Notes under the pieces: generated by a model
The model's input: only the letters and a program-made list of their open reading frames with translations
What the model was told of the DNA's origin: nothing
Databases searched by the model: none
Shown here: positions 1 to 7,292 of the stretch, in pieces
Layout of the letters: each line of letters starts with the position of its first letter
How positions within the stretch are numbered: position 1 is the stretch's first letter
Assembly (NCBI GenBank): GCA_938038785.1
Contig: CALHTB010000084.1
Location: forward strand, 1 to 43,334
Direction: 5' to 3'
DNA length: 43,334 nucleotides
From: an uncultured Acidimicrobiales bacterium
GTDB taxonomy: Bacteria > Actinomycetota > Acidimicrobiia > Acidimicrobiales > SHLQ01
Program-made: the position numbers and the translations under genes

Positions 1-97
1 TCCCATACGAATGCGCAAGCGTCTGCTTCATCCGTTCCAACTGCAATGATCGCAGCTCGTCGATCGACGCGTTCTCGATCGGTTCGTAACCAGTCAT
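1..97 (-). CDS. paaK: Phenylacetate-CoA ligase, N-terminal part (cut by window edge)
   Basis: Only the first 32 codons are present; the gene continues beyond base 1. The reading is MTGYEPIENASIDEL followed by RSLQLERMKQTLAHSYG, which has the PaaK N-terminal pattern (Glu-rich start, LQLERM, then a T..HSY motif). PaaK activates phenylacetate with CoA and ATP in the cytoplasm, the entry step of the pathway encoded upstream. The ATG is preceded by GAGGAAT at suitable spacing. It is the last visible gene of the paa operon, 76 bp after paaC, and a long hairpin occupies that gap. The identification rests on 32 residues plus operon context. Confidence 0.8.
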   Translation of the reverse strand, partial: MTGYEPIENASIDELRSLQLERMKQTLAHSYG

Positions 98-119
98 GTC
101 AATTCCTCACTTCGCTCGG

Positions 120-168
120 AAAATTTGTGCACTTGTCCACCGTCCAGGTGGCAAAGTGCACAAATTTT
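120..168. repeat. Near-perfect inverted repeat between paaC and paaK
   Basis: Two 22-nt arms (120-141 and 147-168) match at 20 of 22 positions around a 5-nt loop. The outer ends are AAAATTTGTGCAC and its complement, so each strand ends the stem in a T run. In RNA this is a strong hairpin with a U-rich end and could be an intra-operon attenuator, a bidirectional terminator or an RNA-processing site that sets paaK expression apart from the epoxidase genes. As DNA it could also be a large operator. The repeat is directly visible; its function is inferred. Confidence 0.7.
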
Positions 169-173
169 GCGGG

Positions 174-947
174 CTACCACTGGGCTGTTAGGTCGAGGTC
201 GAGGACTTCACGCATTCGCGCCATAAGCGGAGCGAAGTCCTCAGACCGTTGGGTTCGGTCGTTATTCGTTTGCGGATCGGGTTTGGCCATGAACCCAGCG
301 GGAAGCTCAACGCCGAAACGTTCGGTGATGAAGCGGGACAGTTCGGGCACGATCGCCGCCGTCGGGGCAGAAGCAATCCCCGCCTCAACGATGTCGGCTT
401 CCCACGGACCAGACGCACACAGGCCACCGATCATCGGCATCAGCGAGGCAAACGCAGCAGCAAGTCGCTGCTGGGCCATGGGATCATTCAGCAAGCCGTT
501 GACGAGCGCCTCAGCATGACGCCGATGATACGACTCCTCCCGGCTCGCCCGGACCGCCGCGTCGGCCAAGGGCTGATACGACGAGTCCTCGAGAAACGAC
601 CAGCGACGCCCCTCGACCATGTCGTAGATCCAGTGACGTGCCAGCGCCTCGGCCCAATCGACCGTGGCGAATTCGACGAGCCGACACGAGCGATACTCGT
701 CGGCACCTCGCCCATAGGCCAAGGCATCGATCGCTTCGTCGGTCGGTTCGACACCATCGAGCTCACAAACCAGCTCGTACAACATCACGGCATGACCAAG
801 CTCGTCCTGGCCGATGCTCGCTAGGGCGAGGTCCTCCTCGAGGAACGGCGCCACACCAATCCACTCGGTGTGCTGTTGCCCCATGAGGTGTTCGTCGTCG
901 GCAAAGGCAAGCAAGAACTCGCGGAGCGCTTCGTTCGGCAAACTCAT
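174..947 (-). CDS. paaC: 1,2-phenylacetyl-CoA epoxidase, subunit PaaC
   Basis: This 257-residue protein is the structural, non-catalytic ferritin-like subunit that forms the PaaAC core of the oxygenase turning phenylacetyl-CoA into its ring-1,2-epoxide. Helical ferritin-like signatures are visible: QDELGH at 47-52 and REESYHRRH at 136-144. Length fits the family (about 250 residues). Its ATG overlaps the paaB stop as ATGA, so translation is probably coupled and the subunits made in fixed ratio. The last 30 residues (PDPQTNNDRTQ onward) form a polar linker and a short helix. The identification is secure from sequence plus the flanking paaA, paaB and paaD. Confidence 0.93.
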   Translation of the reverse strand: MSLPNEALREFLLAFADDEHLMGQQHTEWIGVAPFLEEDLALASIGQDELGHAVMLYELVCELDGVEPTDEAIDALAYGRGADEYRSCRLVEFATVDWAEALARHWIYDMVEGRRWSFLEDSSYQPLADAAVRASREESYHRRHAEALVNGLLNDPMAQQRLAAAFASLMPMIGGLCASGPWEADIVEAGIASAPTAAIVPELSRFITERFGVELPAGFMAKPDPQTNNDRTQRSEDFAPLMARMREVLDLDLTAQW

Positions 948-1219
948 GAATCGCTCTCCCGGATGGCTTTCCGCCGAGCGGCTACCGCTGAGCCATCGTG
1001 ATGACGATGCGGCTTATCTGCATTCGGGCCAACGAAGTCATCGTCACCGACGATGAGGTTCTCGCGGTTGACGATCCACACCTTGTTGCCTTCAGCTCGA
1101 CGGATGTAGCTCTCGCGCGCCATGACCAGAGCAAGCTCATCGTTGGCCGCGTCGAGTGCACCAGCATGACGGAACTCGTCCTTGCCGTCCTTCTTCAGAA
1201 ACACTTCGTACGTCGCCAC
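944..1219 (-). CDS. paaB: 1,2-phenylacetyl-CoA epoxidase, subunit PaaB
   Basis: This 91-residue protein begins VATYEVFLKK from a GTG codon. PaaB is a small subunit that bridges PaaAC heterodimers in the epoxidase. Family hallmarks seen are the YEVF start, the H-x-G-x-L-D-A-x-N turn and ARESYIRRAEGNKVWIV. A longer frame exists upstream, but this GTG is preferred: it carries GCGAGG just upstream, lies next to the paaD stop (TGATG arrangement) and matches where homologues begin. The 3' end overlaps paaC by ATGA. Gene order D-B-C differs from the common A-B-C-D-E order. Confidence 0.9.
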   Translation of the reverse strand: MATYEVFLKKDGKDEFRHAGALDAANDELALVMARESYIRRAEGNKVWIVNRENLIVGDDDFVGPNADKPHRHHDGSAVAARRKAIRESDS

Positions 1220-1220
1220 A

Positions 1221-1709
1221 TCAACCTCGCATGACTTCGATCGTTTCGGTACAGGCATCGCAGCGATGCACCGACCGGCATCGGCTGGGACCAAACATCG
1301 ACTTCTCTACGGTGGGGCCGCCGCACAGTGGGCACTCCGGTGTGCTCGTGCCGATCTGCACGGCCACCGTGAATTCGGTCTTGAGCGCATCTTTGCCGCG
1401 AACGCTTACACGTCCTGGTGACCATGCCGGAGACCGCAGCCAAGAGACCGACACCTCGCAAACCCCATCGACAGCCAACACGGCGGCCTCGACGTCGTCG
1501 GCGATCATGGCCAGCGCCGGACATCCGGAAAACGTCGGGATCAGGCCGATCTCTACTACCCCGCCTTCGATCTCGACCGATTCAAGAAGACCAAGATCAA
1601 CAATCGAAACCCCCGGATACTCAGGATCACAGATTGAGAAGACCGCCGAACGAACATCATCTTCGAGCGAGGCAGCAACGGCTCCCCCACGTGTGTCTAT
1701 ACGCACCAT
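1221..1709 (-). CDS. paaD: Phenylacetate epoxidase maturation protein PaaD (DUF59/SufT-like with zinc motif)
   Basis: With the ATG at 1709 the protein has 162 residues, close to known PaaD. The N-terminal DUF59/MIP18-type domain has P-x-F-S-G-C-P (59-64). The C-terminal cysteine motif has CPLC at 126-129 and further cysteines at 144, 150 and 153, the expected zinc site. PaaD is needed for Fe-S or diiron maturation of the epoxidase/reductase complex and is not itself the oxygenase. The open frame extends 64 codons upstream, but GGAGG lies 8 nt before this ATG and homology starts at VRIDTRGG. The start region is duplicated in inverted form at 2781-2830. Confidence 0.9.
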   Translation of the reverse strand: MVRIDTRGGAVAASLEDDVRSAVFSICDPEYPGVSIVDLGLLESVEIEGGVVEIGLIPTFSGCPALAMIADDVEAAVLAVDGVCEVSVSWLRSPAWSPGRVSVRGKDALKTEFTVAVQIGTSTPECPLCGGPTVEKSMFGPSRCRSVHRCDACTETIEVMRG

Positions 1710-1738
1710 GGAAACGCCTCCGGCGAGAGGAGAGCGGA
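1701..1738 (-). repeat. Repeat copy A: paaD ribosome site and start segment
   Basis: This 38-bp stretch spans the paaD Shine-Dalgarno and first codons. A second copy lies in opposite orientation at about 2793-2830 in the paaZ-paaA gap. Shared blocks are TATACGCAC and CCTCCGGCGA with partial identity between; roughly 31 of 38 bases agree by eye. Confidence 0.6.
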
Positions 1739-1772
1739 GCTCGCGGAGCGAACCGGAAAGCAGAGTGGGGAT

Positions 1773-1791
1773 CTCGACCGGAAGTGTCGAG
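1773..1791 (-). terminator. Hairpin in the paaA-paaD gap
   Basis: CTCGAC at 1773-1778 pairs with GTCGAG at 1786-1791 around a 7-nt loop, just after the paaA stop. There is no long T run, so this may be a processing or mRNA-stability hairpin rather than a terminator. Confidence 0.35.
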
Positions 1792-1806
1792 GTGTAATTG
1801 AGGCGT

Positions 1807-2721
1807 TCACGACGTTGACGCCTCCAAAGCTTGCCGGGCCCAGGCGGTGCGTTCCCAGTTCGATCGGGCCTCGCCGATCCGGCGAGCTGAATCGGGGCCA
1901 CCTTGGGCGAGGGTCTTTTTCAGCGGTTCCCAGTCGATCGGGCCAACGTCCCACTTCTTCGTTTCCTCGTCGTAGGTGAGGTCGGGTGCTGGCACGGTGA
2001 AGCCGTAGCTCTGCAGCATCGGCACGAACTTCTGCACCCACTTGTCTCGAAGTACCTCGTTGCGCTCGCTCTTGATGTGCCACTTGAGCAGCACGTCGTT
2101 GGGCTTGGAGTCCGGGCCGAACAATTGCAGCGCCGGCCAGAACCACCGGTCGAGCGCTCCCTGGAATATTTCCTTCTGCGTGTCGGTACCCTGCGCAATG
2201 CGCATCATGCGGTCTTCGCCGAGGCGCATGTGAAACCCCTCTTCGCTGATGATGCGCTTGAGGATGCGGCGATAGGGGCCGTAGCTGCAGTTCTTGAATA
2301 CCGCTTGCTGGCTGGCAAGCGCAGCGGCGTCGACGAGGAATGCGATCGCTACCTGGTCGCCCCAGGTTTCGGCCTTGTAGTGGAAGACGTTGTGGAAGCG
2401 GCTCTTGCCAGCCATGAGGTCTTCGAGCATTTCGGTGCGGGTCTTCACCCCCATGTCGGCGGCGACCATGTACAGCAGGTGGCCGTGGCCGATCTCGTCT
2501 TGGGTCTTGGCCAGCACGCTCATCTTGTGGCGCAGGCCGGGCGTCTTGGGAATCCAGTCGCGCTCGGTCAGCCCGCCCATGTACTCACTATTGGCGTGCA
2601 TCTCGATAAACGTGAACACCGCATTGCGGTACTCATCAGGCATGTCGTCGTCGACCTCGACAATGCCGCCATCGTCCAAGAAGGCTTCGAACTCGGCTAA
2701 GTCTTTCCATTCGCGAGCCAT
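1807..2721 (-). CDS. paaA: 1,2-phenylacetyl-CoA epoxidase, catalytic subunit PaaA
   Basis: This 304-residue protein is the diiron catalytic subunit that epoxidises the aromatic ring of phenylacetyl-CoA using O2. Ferritin-like iron-binding motifs are clear: QDEIGH at 74-79 and EEGFH at 160-164, with the upstream Glu-rich helix at 35-47 (FTFIEMHANSEY). Length fits the family (about 310). The frame is open far upstream, but ATG 2721 has AGAAGG before it and the upstream residues are repeat-derived low-complexity sequence. paaA lies 142 bp after paaZ and 97 bp before paaD; both gaps carry structured repeats. Confidence 0.94.
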   Translation of the reverse strand: MAREWKDLAEFEAFLDDGGIVEVDDDMPDEYRNAVFTFIEMHANSEYMGGLTERDWIPKTPGLRHKMSVLAKTQDEIGHGHLLYMVAADMGVKTRTEMLEDLMAGKSRFHNVFHYKAETWGDQVAIAFLVDAAALASQQAVFKNCSYGPYRRILKRIISEEGFHMRLGEDRMMRIAQGTDTQKEIFQGALDRWFWPALQLFGPDSKPNDVLLKWHIKSERNEVLRDKWVQKFVPMLQSYGFTVPAPDLTYDEETKKWDVGPIDWEPLKKTLAQGGPDSARRIGEARSNWERTAWARQALEASTS

Positions 2722-2792
2722 TAGGCCTTCTCTCTTTCGCTCGGACTTCCGCCGAGATCCGCGGAAGCCGACATGATCGTCCACTCCGTTCC

Positions 2793-2830
2793 CTCCCCGC
2801 TCGCCGGAGGCGTCTCGTTCGTGCGTATAC
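2793..2830 (+). repeat. Repeat copy B: inverted paaD-start-like segment in the paaZ-paaA gap
   Basis: Read on the plus strand this copy has CTCGCCGGAGGCG followed by GTGCGTATA, mirroring the ribosome site and first codons (VRI) of paaD, but no gene follows. It fills most of the 142-bp non-coding gap between paaZ and paaA. It may be a recombination relic or a dispersed intergenic element of this genome. Confidence 0.55.
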
Positions 2831-2863
2831 ATGTCTGGCTGGGAACCGTGGTAACGACGTGCA

Positions 2864-4903
2864 CTACTTGTTCTCCTTTGCCTCGTTGGCCCCGGCCGCG
2901 CCATTTATGCCGGGGGCGTTGGCGACCATGGTTAAGACGTCGTACACCGCTGCTACTTCGCCGTTTTGGTTGATGACTTTGGTGTCCCACGCAACTTCGC
3001 CATAGCCGCGGCCGTCGAGCTGGGTCTTGCGCTTGCAGGTGAGCACCACGTGGATCTCGTCTCCTGGCTTGGTTGGGGTGGCGAACCGCAGGCGTTCGAT
3101 GCCGTAGTTCGCTAGCACAGGCCCCTCGGGCGGGTCGACGAACAGTCCGGCAGCGAACGAGAGCACGAGGTACCCGTGGGCCACAATGCCGCCGAAGATC
3201 GGGCTGCGAGAAGCGGCTTCTTCGTCCATGTGGGCATAGAACGTGTCGCCGGTGAAGTCAGCGAAGTGGGCGATGTCCTCGCTGGACACGACCCGAGATT
3301 CGGTCGTGAGCGAATCCCCGACGGCCAGGTCATCAAAGTTGAGTCGGAACGGATGGCCCTTGTCGGTGGTTGGCGCACCTGTGATGTACTCGCCCGTGAT
3401 CGCCGTCAACATGGCCGGACTGCCCTGGATCGCCGTGCGTTGCATGTGGCTATACACGCTGCGCATACCGCCCAACTCCTCACCACCACCGGCTCGGCCC
3501 GGGCCGCCGTGGGTCAGGTTCGGAAGCGGCGATCCGTGTCCGGTGCTGGCCTTGGCCATCGACTCATCGACCACAAGGACTCGGCCGTGGTGCGAGGCAA
3601 TGCCTCGGGCGAGCTCGGCATTCTCAGCGATACCGCTGCCGTACACGGAGGCGACAAGGCTTCCCTCTCCCCTGCTGACTAGCTCGATCGCCTCGGCGAC
3701 ACCGTCGTACGGGATAAGCGTGGCCACTGGTCCAAAGGCTTCGACCGAGTGGATGACATCGGCGTGGCGATCGGTGGCCTGCAGCAAGGTGGGTGACACC
3801 TTCGTCGTCTCGCCCTCGCCACTGGTATCGGTATCGCCGGTGACAAAGGCAGCGCTGGCCGCAAGCTCGGAAATTGACTGTCGGACTCGGCCCGCCTGCG
3901 CATCGTCCACCAAACAGCCCATCTCGACCCCGTCGAGTGCTTTCGCAACCGCTTCGGCGGCAGCATCGACGTGACCCTCGGGCACGAACGCACGACGGAT
4001 TGCGGTGCACTTCTGGCCGGCCTTGGTTGTCATCTCGCTAACGACTTCAGAAACAAACAGATCGAACTCGGCTGTCCCCGGCGCCGCGCTTGGGGCGAGG
4101 ATGGCCGAGTTGATCGAGTCGGCCTCGGTCGTGACATGCACCGACTTCGCTACGAGGTTTGGATGCGACTTAACGATGGCGCCGGTTGTGGCCGAACCCG
4201 TGAAGGCAACGCAGTCCTGCCCATCGAGGTGGTCGAGAAGGTTGCCGGGTTCGCCACAGATCAATTGCAGCGCACCTTCGGGAAGCATGCCGTTGTCGAT
4301 GATGACGCGCACGGCCGCTTCGGTGAGGAACGCGGTTTGCGGAGCGGGCTTCACAATGCTCGGCAGGCCCGCCAAGAAACTTGGGGCGAACTTCTCGAGC
4401 ATGCCCCAGACCGCAAAGTTGTAGGCGTTTATCTGCACGGCAACGCCGGCGCGCGGCGTCCGGATGTGAACCGCACCGAACGAACCATCACGAGAGAGCG
4501 GTTCGAAGGGTCCGTCGACGATGACGTGTCCGTTCGGCAGCTCCTTGCGAGCTTTGCTTGCATACGACAGCAACACCCCGGCGCCGCCATCTATATCGAT
4601 CCAGCTGTCTTTGTCGGTAGCGCCGGTCTTTGCTGACAGCTTGTAGAGCGGCGCCTTAACGTCCTCCTCGAGGAGCAGCTTGCCGATGTTGCGCAGAATC
4701 GTCGCCCGCTCGTGGAAGGTGAGCGCCGCGATGGCAGGGTTGCCAACCGTGCGAGCGAAGTTGACGGCGGCTCCAAGATCGAGCCCCTCAGATGAGACCG
4801 CGCCAAGTTGCTCGCCGGTCGCCGCATCGACGTATGGCGTTCCATCACCAGTTCCAGCGATCCATTGGCCCTGCAGGTAGCTCTCAAGAATGTGATACAC
4901 CAT
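2864..4903 (-). CDS. paaZ: Bifunctional oxepin-CoA hydrolase / semialdehyde dehydrogenase PaaZ
   Basis: This 679-residue protein opens the oxepin-CoA ring and oxidises the resulting aldehyde with NADP. The N-terminal aldehyde dehydrogenase domain (about 1-510) has VKPA, FTGS at 234-237, general base E260 and catalytic C299 in GQKC; the 39-residue spacing equals that of E. coli PaaZ. The C-terminal MaoC-type hydratase domain (about 530-679) has the D553/H558 pair in DTFYAH. Both activities should be intact. ATG 4903 is preferred to ATG 4912: AGGA lies 8 nt upstream and homologues start near VYHILESY. It is the first gene of the paa block, preceded by about 100 bp of possible regulatory DNA. 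Confidence 0.94.
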   Translation of the reverse strand: MVYHILESYLQGQWIAGTGDGTPYVDAATGEQLGAVSSEGLDLGAAVNFARTVGNPAIAALTFHERATILRNIGKLLLEEDVKAPLYKLSAKTGATDKDSWIDIDGGAGVLLSYASKARKELPNGHVIVDGPFEPLSRDGSFGAVHIRTPRAGVAVQINAYNFAVWGMLEKFAPSFLAGLPSIVKPAPQTAFLTEAAVRVIIDNGMLPEGALQLICGEPGNLLDHLDGQDCVAFTGSATTGAIVKSHPNLVAKSVHVTTEADSINSAILAPSAAPGTAEFDLFVSEVVSEMTTKAGQKCTAIRRAFVPEGHVDAAAEAVAKALDGVEMGCLVDDAQAGRVRQSISELAASAAFVTGDTDTSGEGETTKVSPTLLQATDRHADVIHSVEAFGPVATLIPYDGVAEAIELVSRGEGSLVASVYGSGIAENAELARGIASHHGRVLVVDESMAKASTGHGSPLPNLTHGGPGRAGGGEELGGMRSVYSHMQRTAIQGSPAMLTAITGEYITGAPTTDKGHPFRLNFDDLAVGDSLTTESRVVSSEDIAHFADFTGDTFYAHMDEEAASRSPIFGGIVAHGYLVLSFAAGLFVDPPEGPVLANYGIERLRFATPTKPGDEIHVVLTCKRKTQLDGRGYGEVAWDTKVINQNGEVAAVYDVLTMVANAPGINGAAGANEAKENK

Positions 4904-4964
4904 GAGGATCATCCTGCATGAATGTGTGTCACTTTGCAAGGCTGCCAAACTTCTTCTGAGTTTG

Positions 4965-4983
4965 ATGCACGCCAGCCGTGCAT
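4965..4983. promoter_or_regulatory. Hairpin or operator upstream of paaZ
   Basis: ATGCACG (4965-4971) and CGTGCAT (4977-4983) form a perfect 7-bp dyad around CCAGC in the gap between the MFS gene and paaZ. It could be an operator for a paa regulator or the terminator of the upstream transcript; there is no T run. No regulator gene lies beside it. Confidence 0.4.
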
Positions 4984-5003
4984 GATGCTCAGAAAAACGT
5001 TGG

Positions 5004-7292
5004 TTAGCCGGCGAGATCTCCTACTACTGCTTGCACGTTGCGAAGCCCCTCGGCCAGCTGGTCGGCTAGCGACTTCAGCTCGGTTTCGGCGATGTCGACC
5101 TGGATGGGGATGTCGAGCTTTACCGGCACCTCGGCTTGAACCGGCACGGTCTCGTTGATCGGCACATCGACGTTGAGGTTGATCGGCACGTCGACCTTGA
5201 CTGGCACGTCGACCTTCACCGGTACCGAAACGTCAACCGGCACTTCAAACCCGAGTCCGGTGTCGATCTCGATAGTCGTGTCCACGGTTTGATCGATCGG
5301 CAAGGTCTCGTCGATAACCACCGTCTCGTCGATCGGGAACGTGAAGTCGCGGTCGATTGTGATTTCGGTGTCGATGACCACGGTCTCGTCGACCTTGACG
5401 TTGAACTCGAGCGAGGAGTTCGAGAAGTTCTCGAGCTCGGTGATTGCAGTGTTTAAGCCCTCGGATACCTGCGGTTCGAGCGCCGCGATCTGGCGCGAAA
5501 CCTCGAGCACCTGCGCCGAGACGATTGCCGAACCAGCGGCACCCTCCTCGACCTTGATCAACTGTTCCTGGGTCGACGCCAGCTCGTCCTGAGTTTCGTT
5601 CAAGGACCGCACCACCAGCCCAAGGGCGACGAGCGTGCCGAGCAACCCAATGCCCAACATGATCACGGCAGGTTTCAACCAGCCATCACCGCCCGCCCGT
5701 GGCGGGTCCTCGCCGCCGAAGCTGACGGGATTCTCCGCAAACGATTCGGTTGGAGTCTCGGAAGAAGACATGGGATTCACTCCTGTTGATGAAGAACGGG
5801 CAAAGAGCGCAGCGACCAACCCGAGGAAGGTCACGGCTGCAGCGGCAAGAAAGGTTTCAGATATTGCGTCGGCGGTAAGGCGAGCCGAAGCTTCGGTGAT
5901 GGCGGCTTCGAAGCCCGGGTCGGTGATCGAGGGCAGCTCGAGGCCCTGCCGAAGCTCGTTGAAGCGGGCAAGTCCCCACGCGGTCAGGCCAGCCAGCCCA
6001 ACACTGAGACCCACGAGACGAACGATCATGACGATGGCTGCGGCCGCACCACGTTGGTGAGGCGGCGACGCATCAACCACCGTCGCGGTGGTTGGGGCGA
6101 ACACCAGCCCCAGCCCTGCGCCAAGTAGGGCGAGCTGGGACGCGCCAACCCAATAGCTGAGCTCGGGGTCCCACGTAAGGCCCATCAGCAACAGGGCGGC
6201 CGATGCCGAAGCCATCCCGAGGATTGTCGGCGTGCGATAGGGGAAGCGCTCGGCGAGCCGCCCGCCAATCCAAGACGCCACCGCCATTGCGGCGGTCAGC
6301 GCGGCCAGGATCCAGCCGGCGAGCACCGCAGAACGCTCGAGGTTGACTTCGATTGCGTTCACGAAGATCGGCACATCGACCATGGCGATAACAAGAGCCG
6401 CACCGACCAACAAGTTCACGAGCAGTGCGATACGAAGGTTCCGGCCGCGGAAGAACGCCGGATCGATCAGCGGGTCGGTTGCGCGACGCTGATGCCAGAC
6501 GAACATGCCCCCAAGAACGAGCGCAACCGGAAACAGCAGCCGGAAGTCAAACCCGCTACCGCCCTGTAATTCGTCCAAGCCAGAAACGCTCTGAATCTCG
6601 GCATTGCCCAACAGCGCAAGGTCGAGGGCGATGAGGGTAAGCGCCAGCAACACTGCGCCGGTCCAATCGACACGATTCGACCGTTCCTCACGCGCCTCAT
6701 CAACTTCGGCGAGCGCCCACCACGACAACGCCAACCCAACGAGGGCAAGTGGAATGTTCAGCCAGAACTGCCATCGCCAATCGAGGTAGCGGACAAGCAA
6801 CGCCCCATACAGCGGACCCCACACCCAGCCCATCGTCTCGATCGCACCCAAGTTGCCCAAGGCCCGAGCTCGCCGGTCCTCATCAAACACGTCTCCAACA
6901 ACGGCCAGCGCAACGGGCACCATCGCACCGCCGCCGATGGCGGTGAGAACTCGTCCGATAAGAAACGGTGTCATCGTCGATGACAGCGGAATCACGATCG
7001 TGCCCACGAGGAACACGAGATAGGCCAAGATGAACAGCATTCGGCGGCCGATGACATCGCTGAGCCGTCCGGCCAGCGGCATCACCGAGACGAACGCAAT
7101 GAGATACACATTGACGATCCAGGCCGCGTCATCGAGTCCATCGGGCAGCGTAAGCCCGAGATCGTTGATTATCGGCCGGAGCATCGTGGTGACGACCGTG
7201 AGGTCGTCGGCCGCGACAAAGACCGCAAAGCCCACCACCCACAAAATGGCTGTGGGTGACGCAGCGCGACGGCTAGCCGTAGATGTCGTCAC
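5004..7292 (-). CDS. P55-like MFS exporter fused to a helix, coiled coil and VPV-repeat domain
   Basis: 762 residues. Residues 1-507 are a DHA2-type MFS transporter of about 14 helices, with the motif A-like GRLSDVIGRR and the VPVALAVVGDVFDEDRRARALG region. Then come a hydrophilic stretch, a further membrane helix (about 538-560), a probable coiled coil (about 562-620), and about 110 residues of strand-like repeats rich in VPVKVD, IDETVVID and VPINLN (about 625-735), ending in an amphipathic helix. The GTG start overlaps the lipoprotein stop (GTGA). The pairing with an LprG-like lipoprotein matches the mycobacterial LprG-P55 operon, which moves triacylated lipids across the envelope. I infer that the extension lies outside the membrane on the lipoprotein's side. 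Residue 508 is a Met with its own ribosome site, so a separate shorter product is possible. Substrate unknown. Confidence 0.8.
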   Translation of the reverse strand: MTTSTASRRAASPTAILWVVGFAVFVAADDLTVVTTMLRPIINDLGLTLPDGLDDAAWIVNVYLIAFVSVMPLAGRLSDVIGRRMLFILAYLVFLVGTIVIPLSSTMTPFLIGRVLTAIGGGAMVPVALAVVGDVFDEDRRARALGNLGAIETMGWVWGPLYGALLVRYLDWRWQFWLNIPLALVGLALSWWALAEVDEAREERSNRVDWTGAVLLALTLIALDLALLGNAEIQSVSGLDELQGGSGFDFRLLFPVALVLGGMFVWHQRRATDPLIDPAFFRGRNLRIALLVNLLVGAALVIAMVDVPIFVNAIEVNLERSAVLAGWILAALTAAMAVASWIGGRLAERFPYRTPTILGMASASAALLLMGLTWDPELSYWVGASQLALLGAGLGLVFAPTTATVVDASPPHQRGAAAAIVMIVRLVGLSVGLAGLTAWGLARFNELRQGLELPSITDPGFEAAITEASARLTADAISETFLAAAAVTFLGLVAALFARSSSTGVNPMSSSETPTESFAENPVSFGGEDPPRAGGDGWLKPAVIMLGIGLLGTLVALGLVVRSLNETQDELASTQEQLIKVEEGAAGSAIVSAQVLEVSRQIAALEPQVSEGLNTAITELENFSNSSLEFNVKVDETVVIDTEITIDRDFTFPIDETVVIDETLPIDQTVDTTIEIDTGLGFEVPVDVSVPVKVDVPVKVDVPINLNVDVPINETVPVQAEVPVKLDIPIQVDIAETELKSLADQLAEGLRNVQAVVGDLAG
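5184..5222 (-). repeat. 18-bp tandem repeats in the VPV domain
   Basis: Two near-identical 18-bp units, each containing GGCACGTCGACCTT, encode successive VPVKVD hexapeptides. Degenerate units continue on both sides, showing that the extension grew by in-frame duplication. Confidence 0.6.
5771..5784 (-). promoter_or_regulatory. Internal Shine-Dalgarno and ATG within the MFS fusion
   Basis: AGGAGTG (5778-5784) lies 6 nt before an in-frame ATG at 5771, exactly where the MFS domain ends. The start would give a 255-residue protein: a helix, coiled coil and VPV repeats. Either two genes fused and kept the old start, or both products are made. Confidence 0.55.

Noticed and set aside
1903-2700. 265-codon plus-strand frame antisense to paaA
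   Set aside because: Shadow of a gene with unambiguous diiron motifs.
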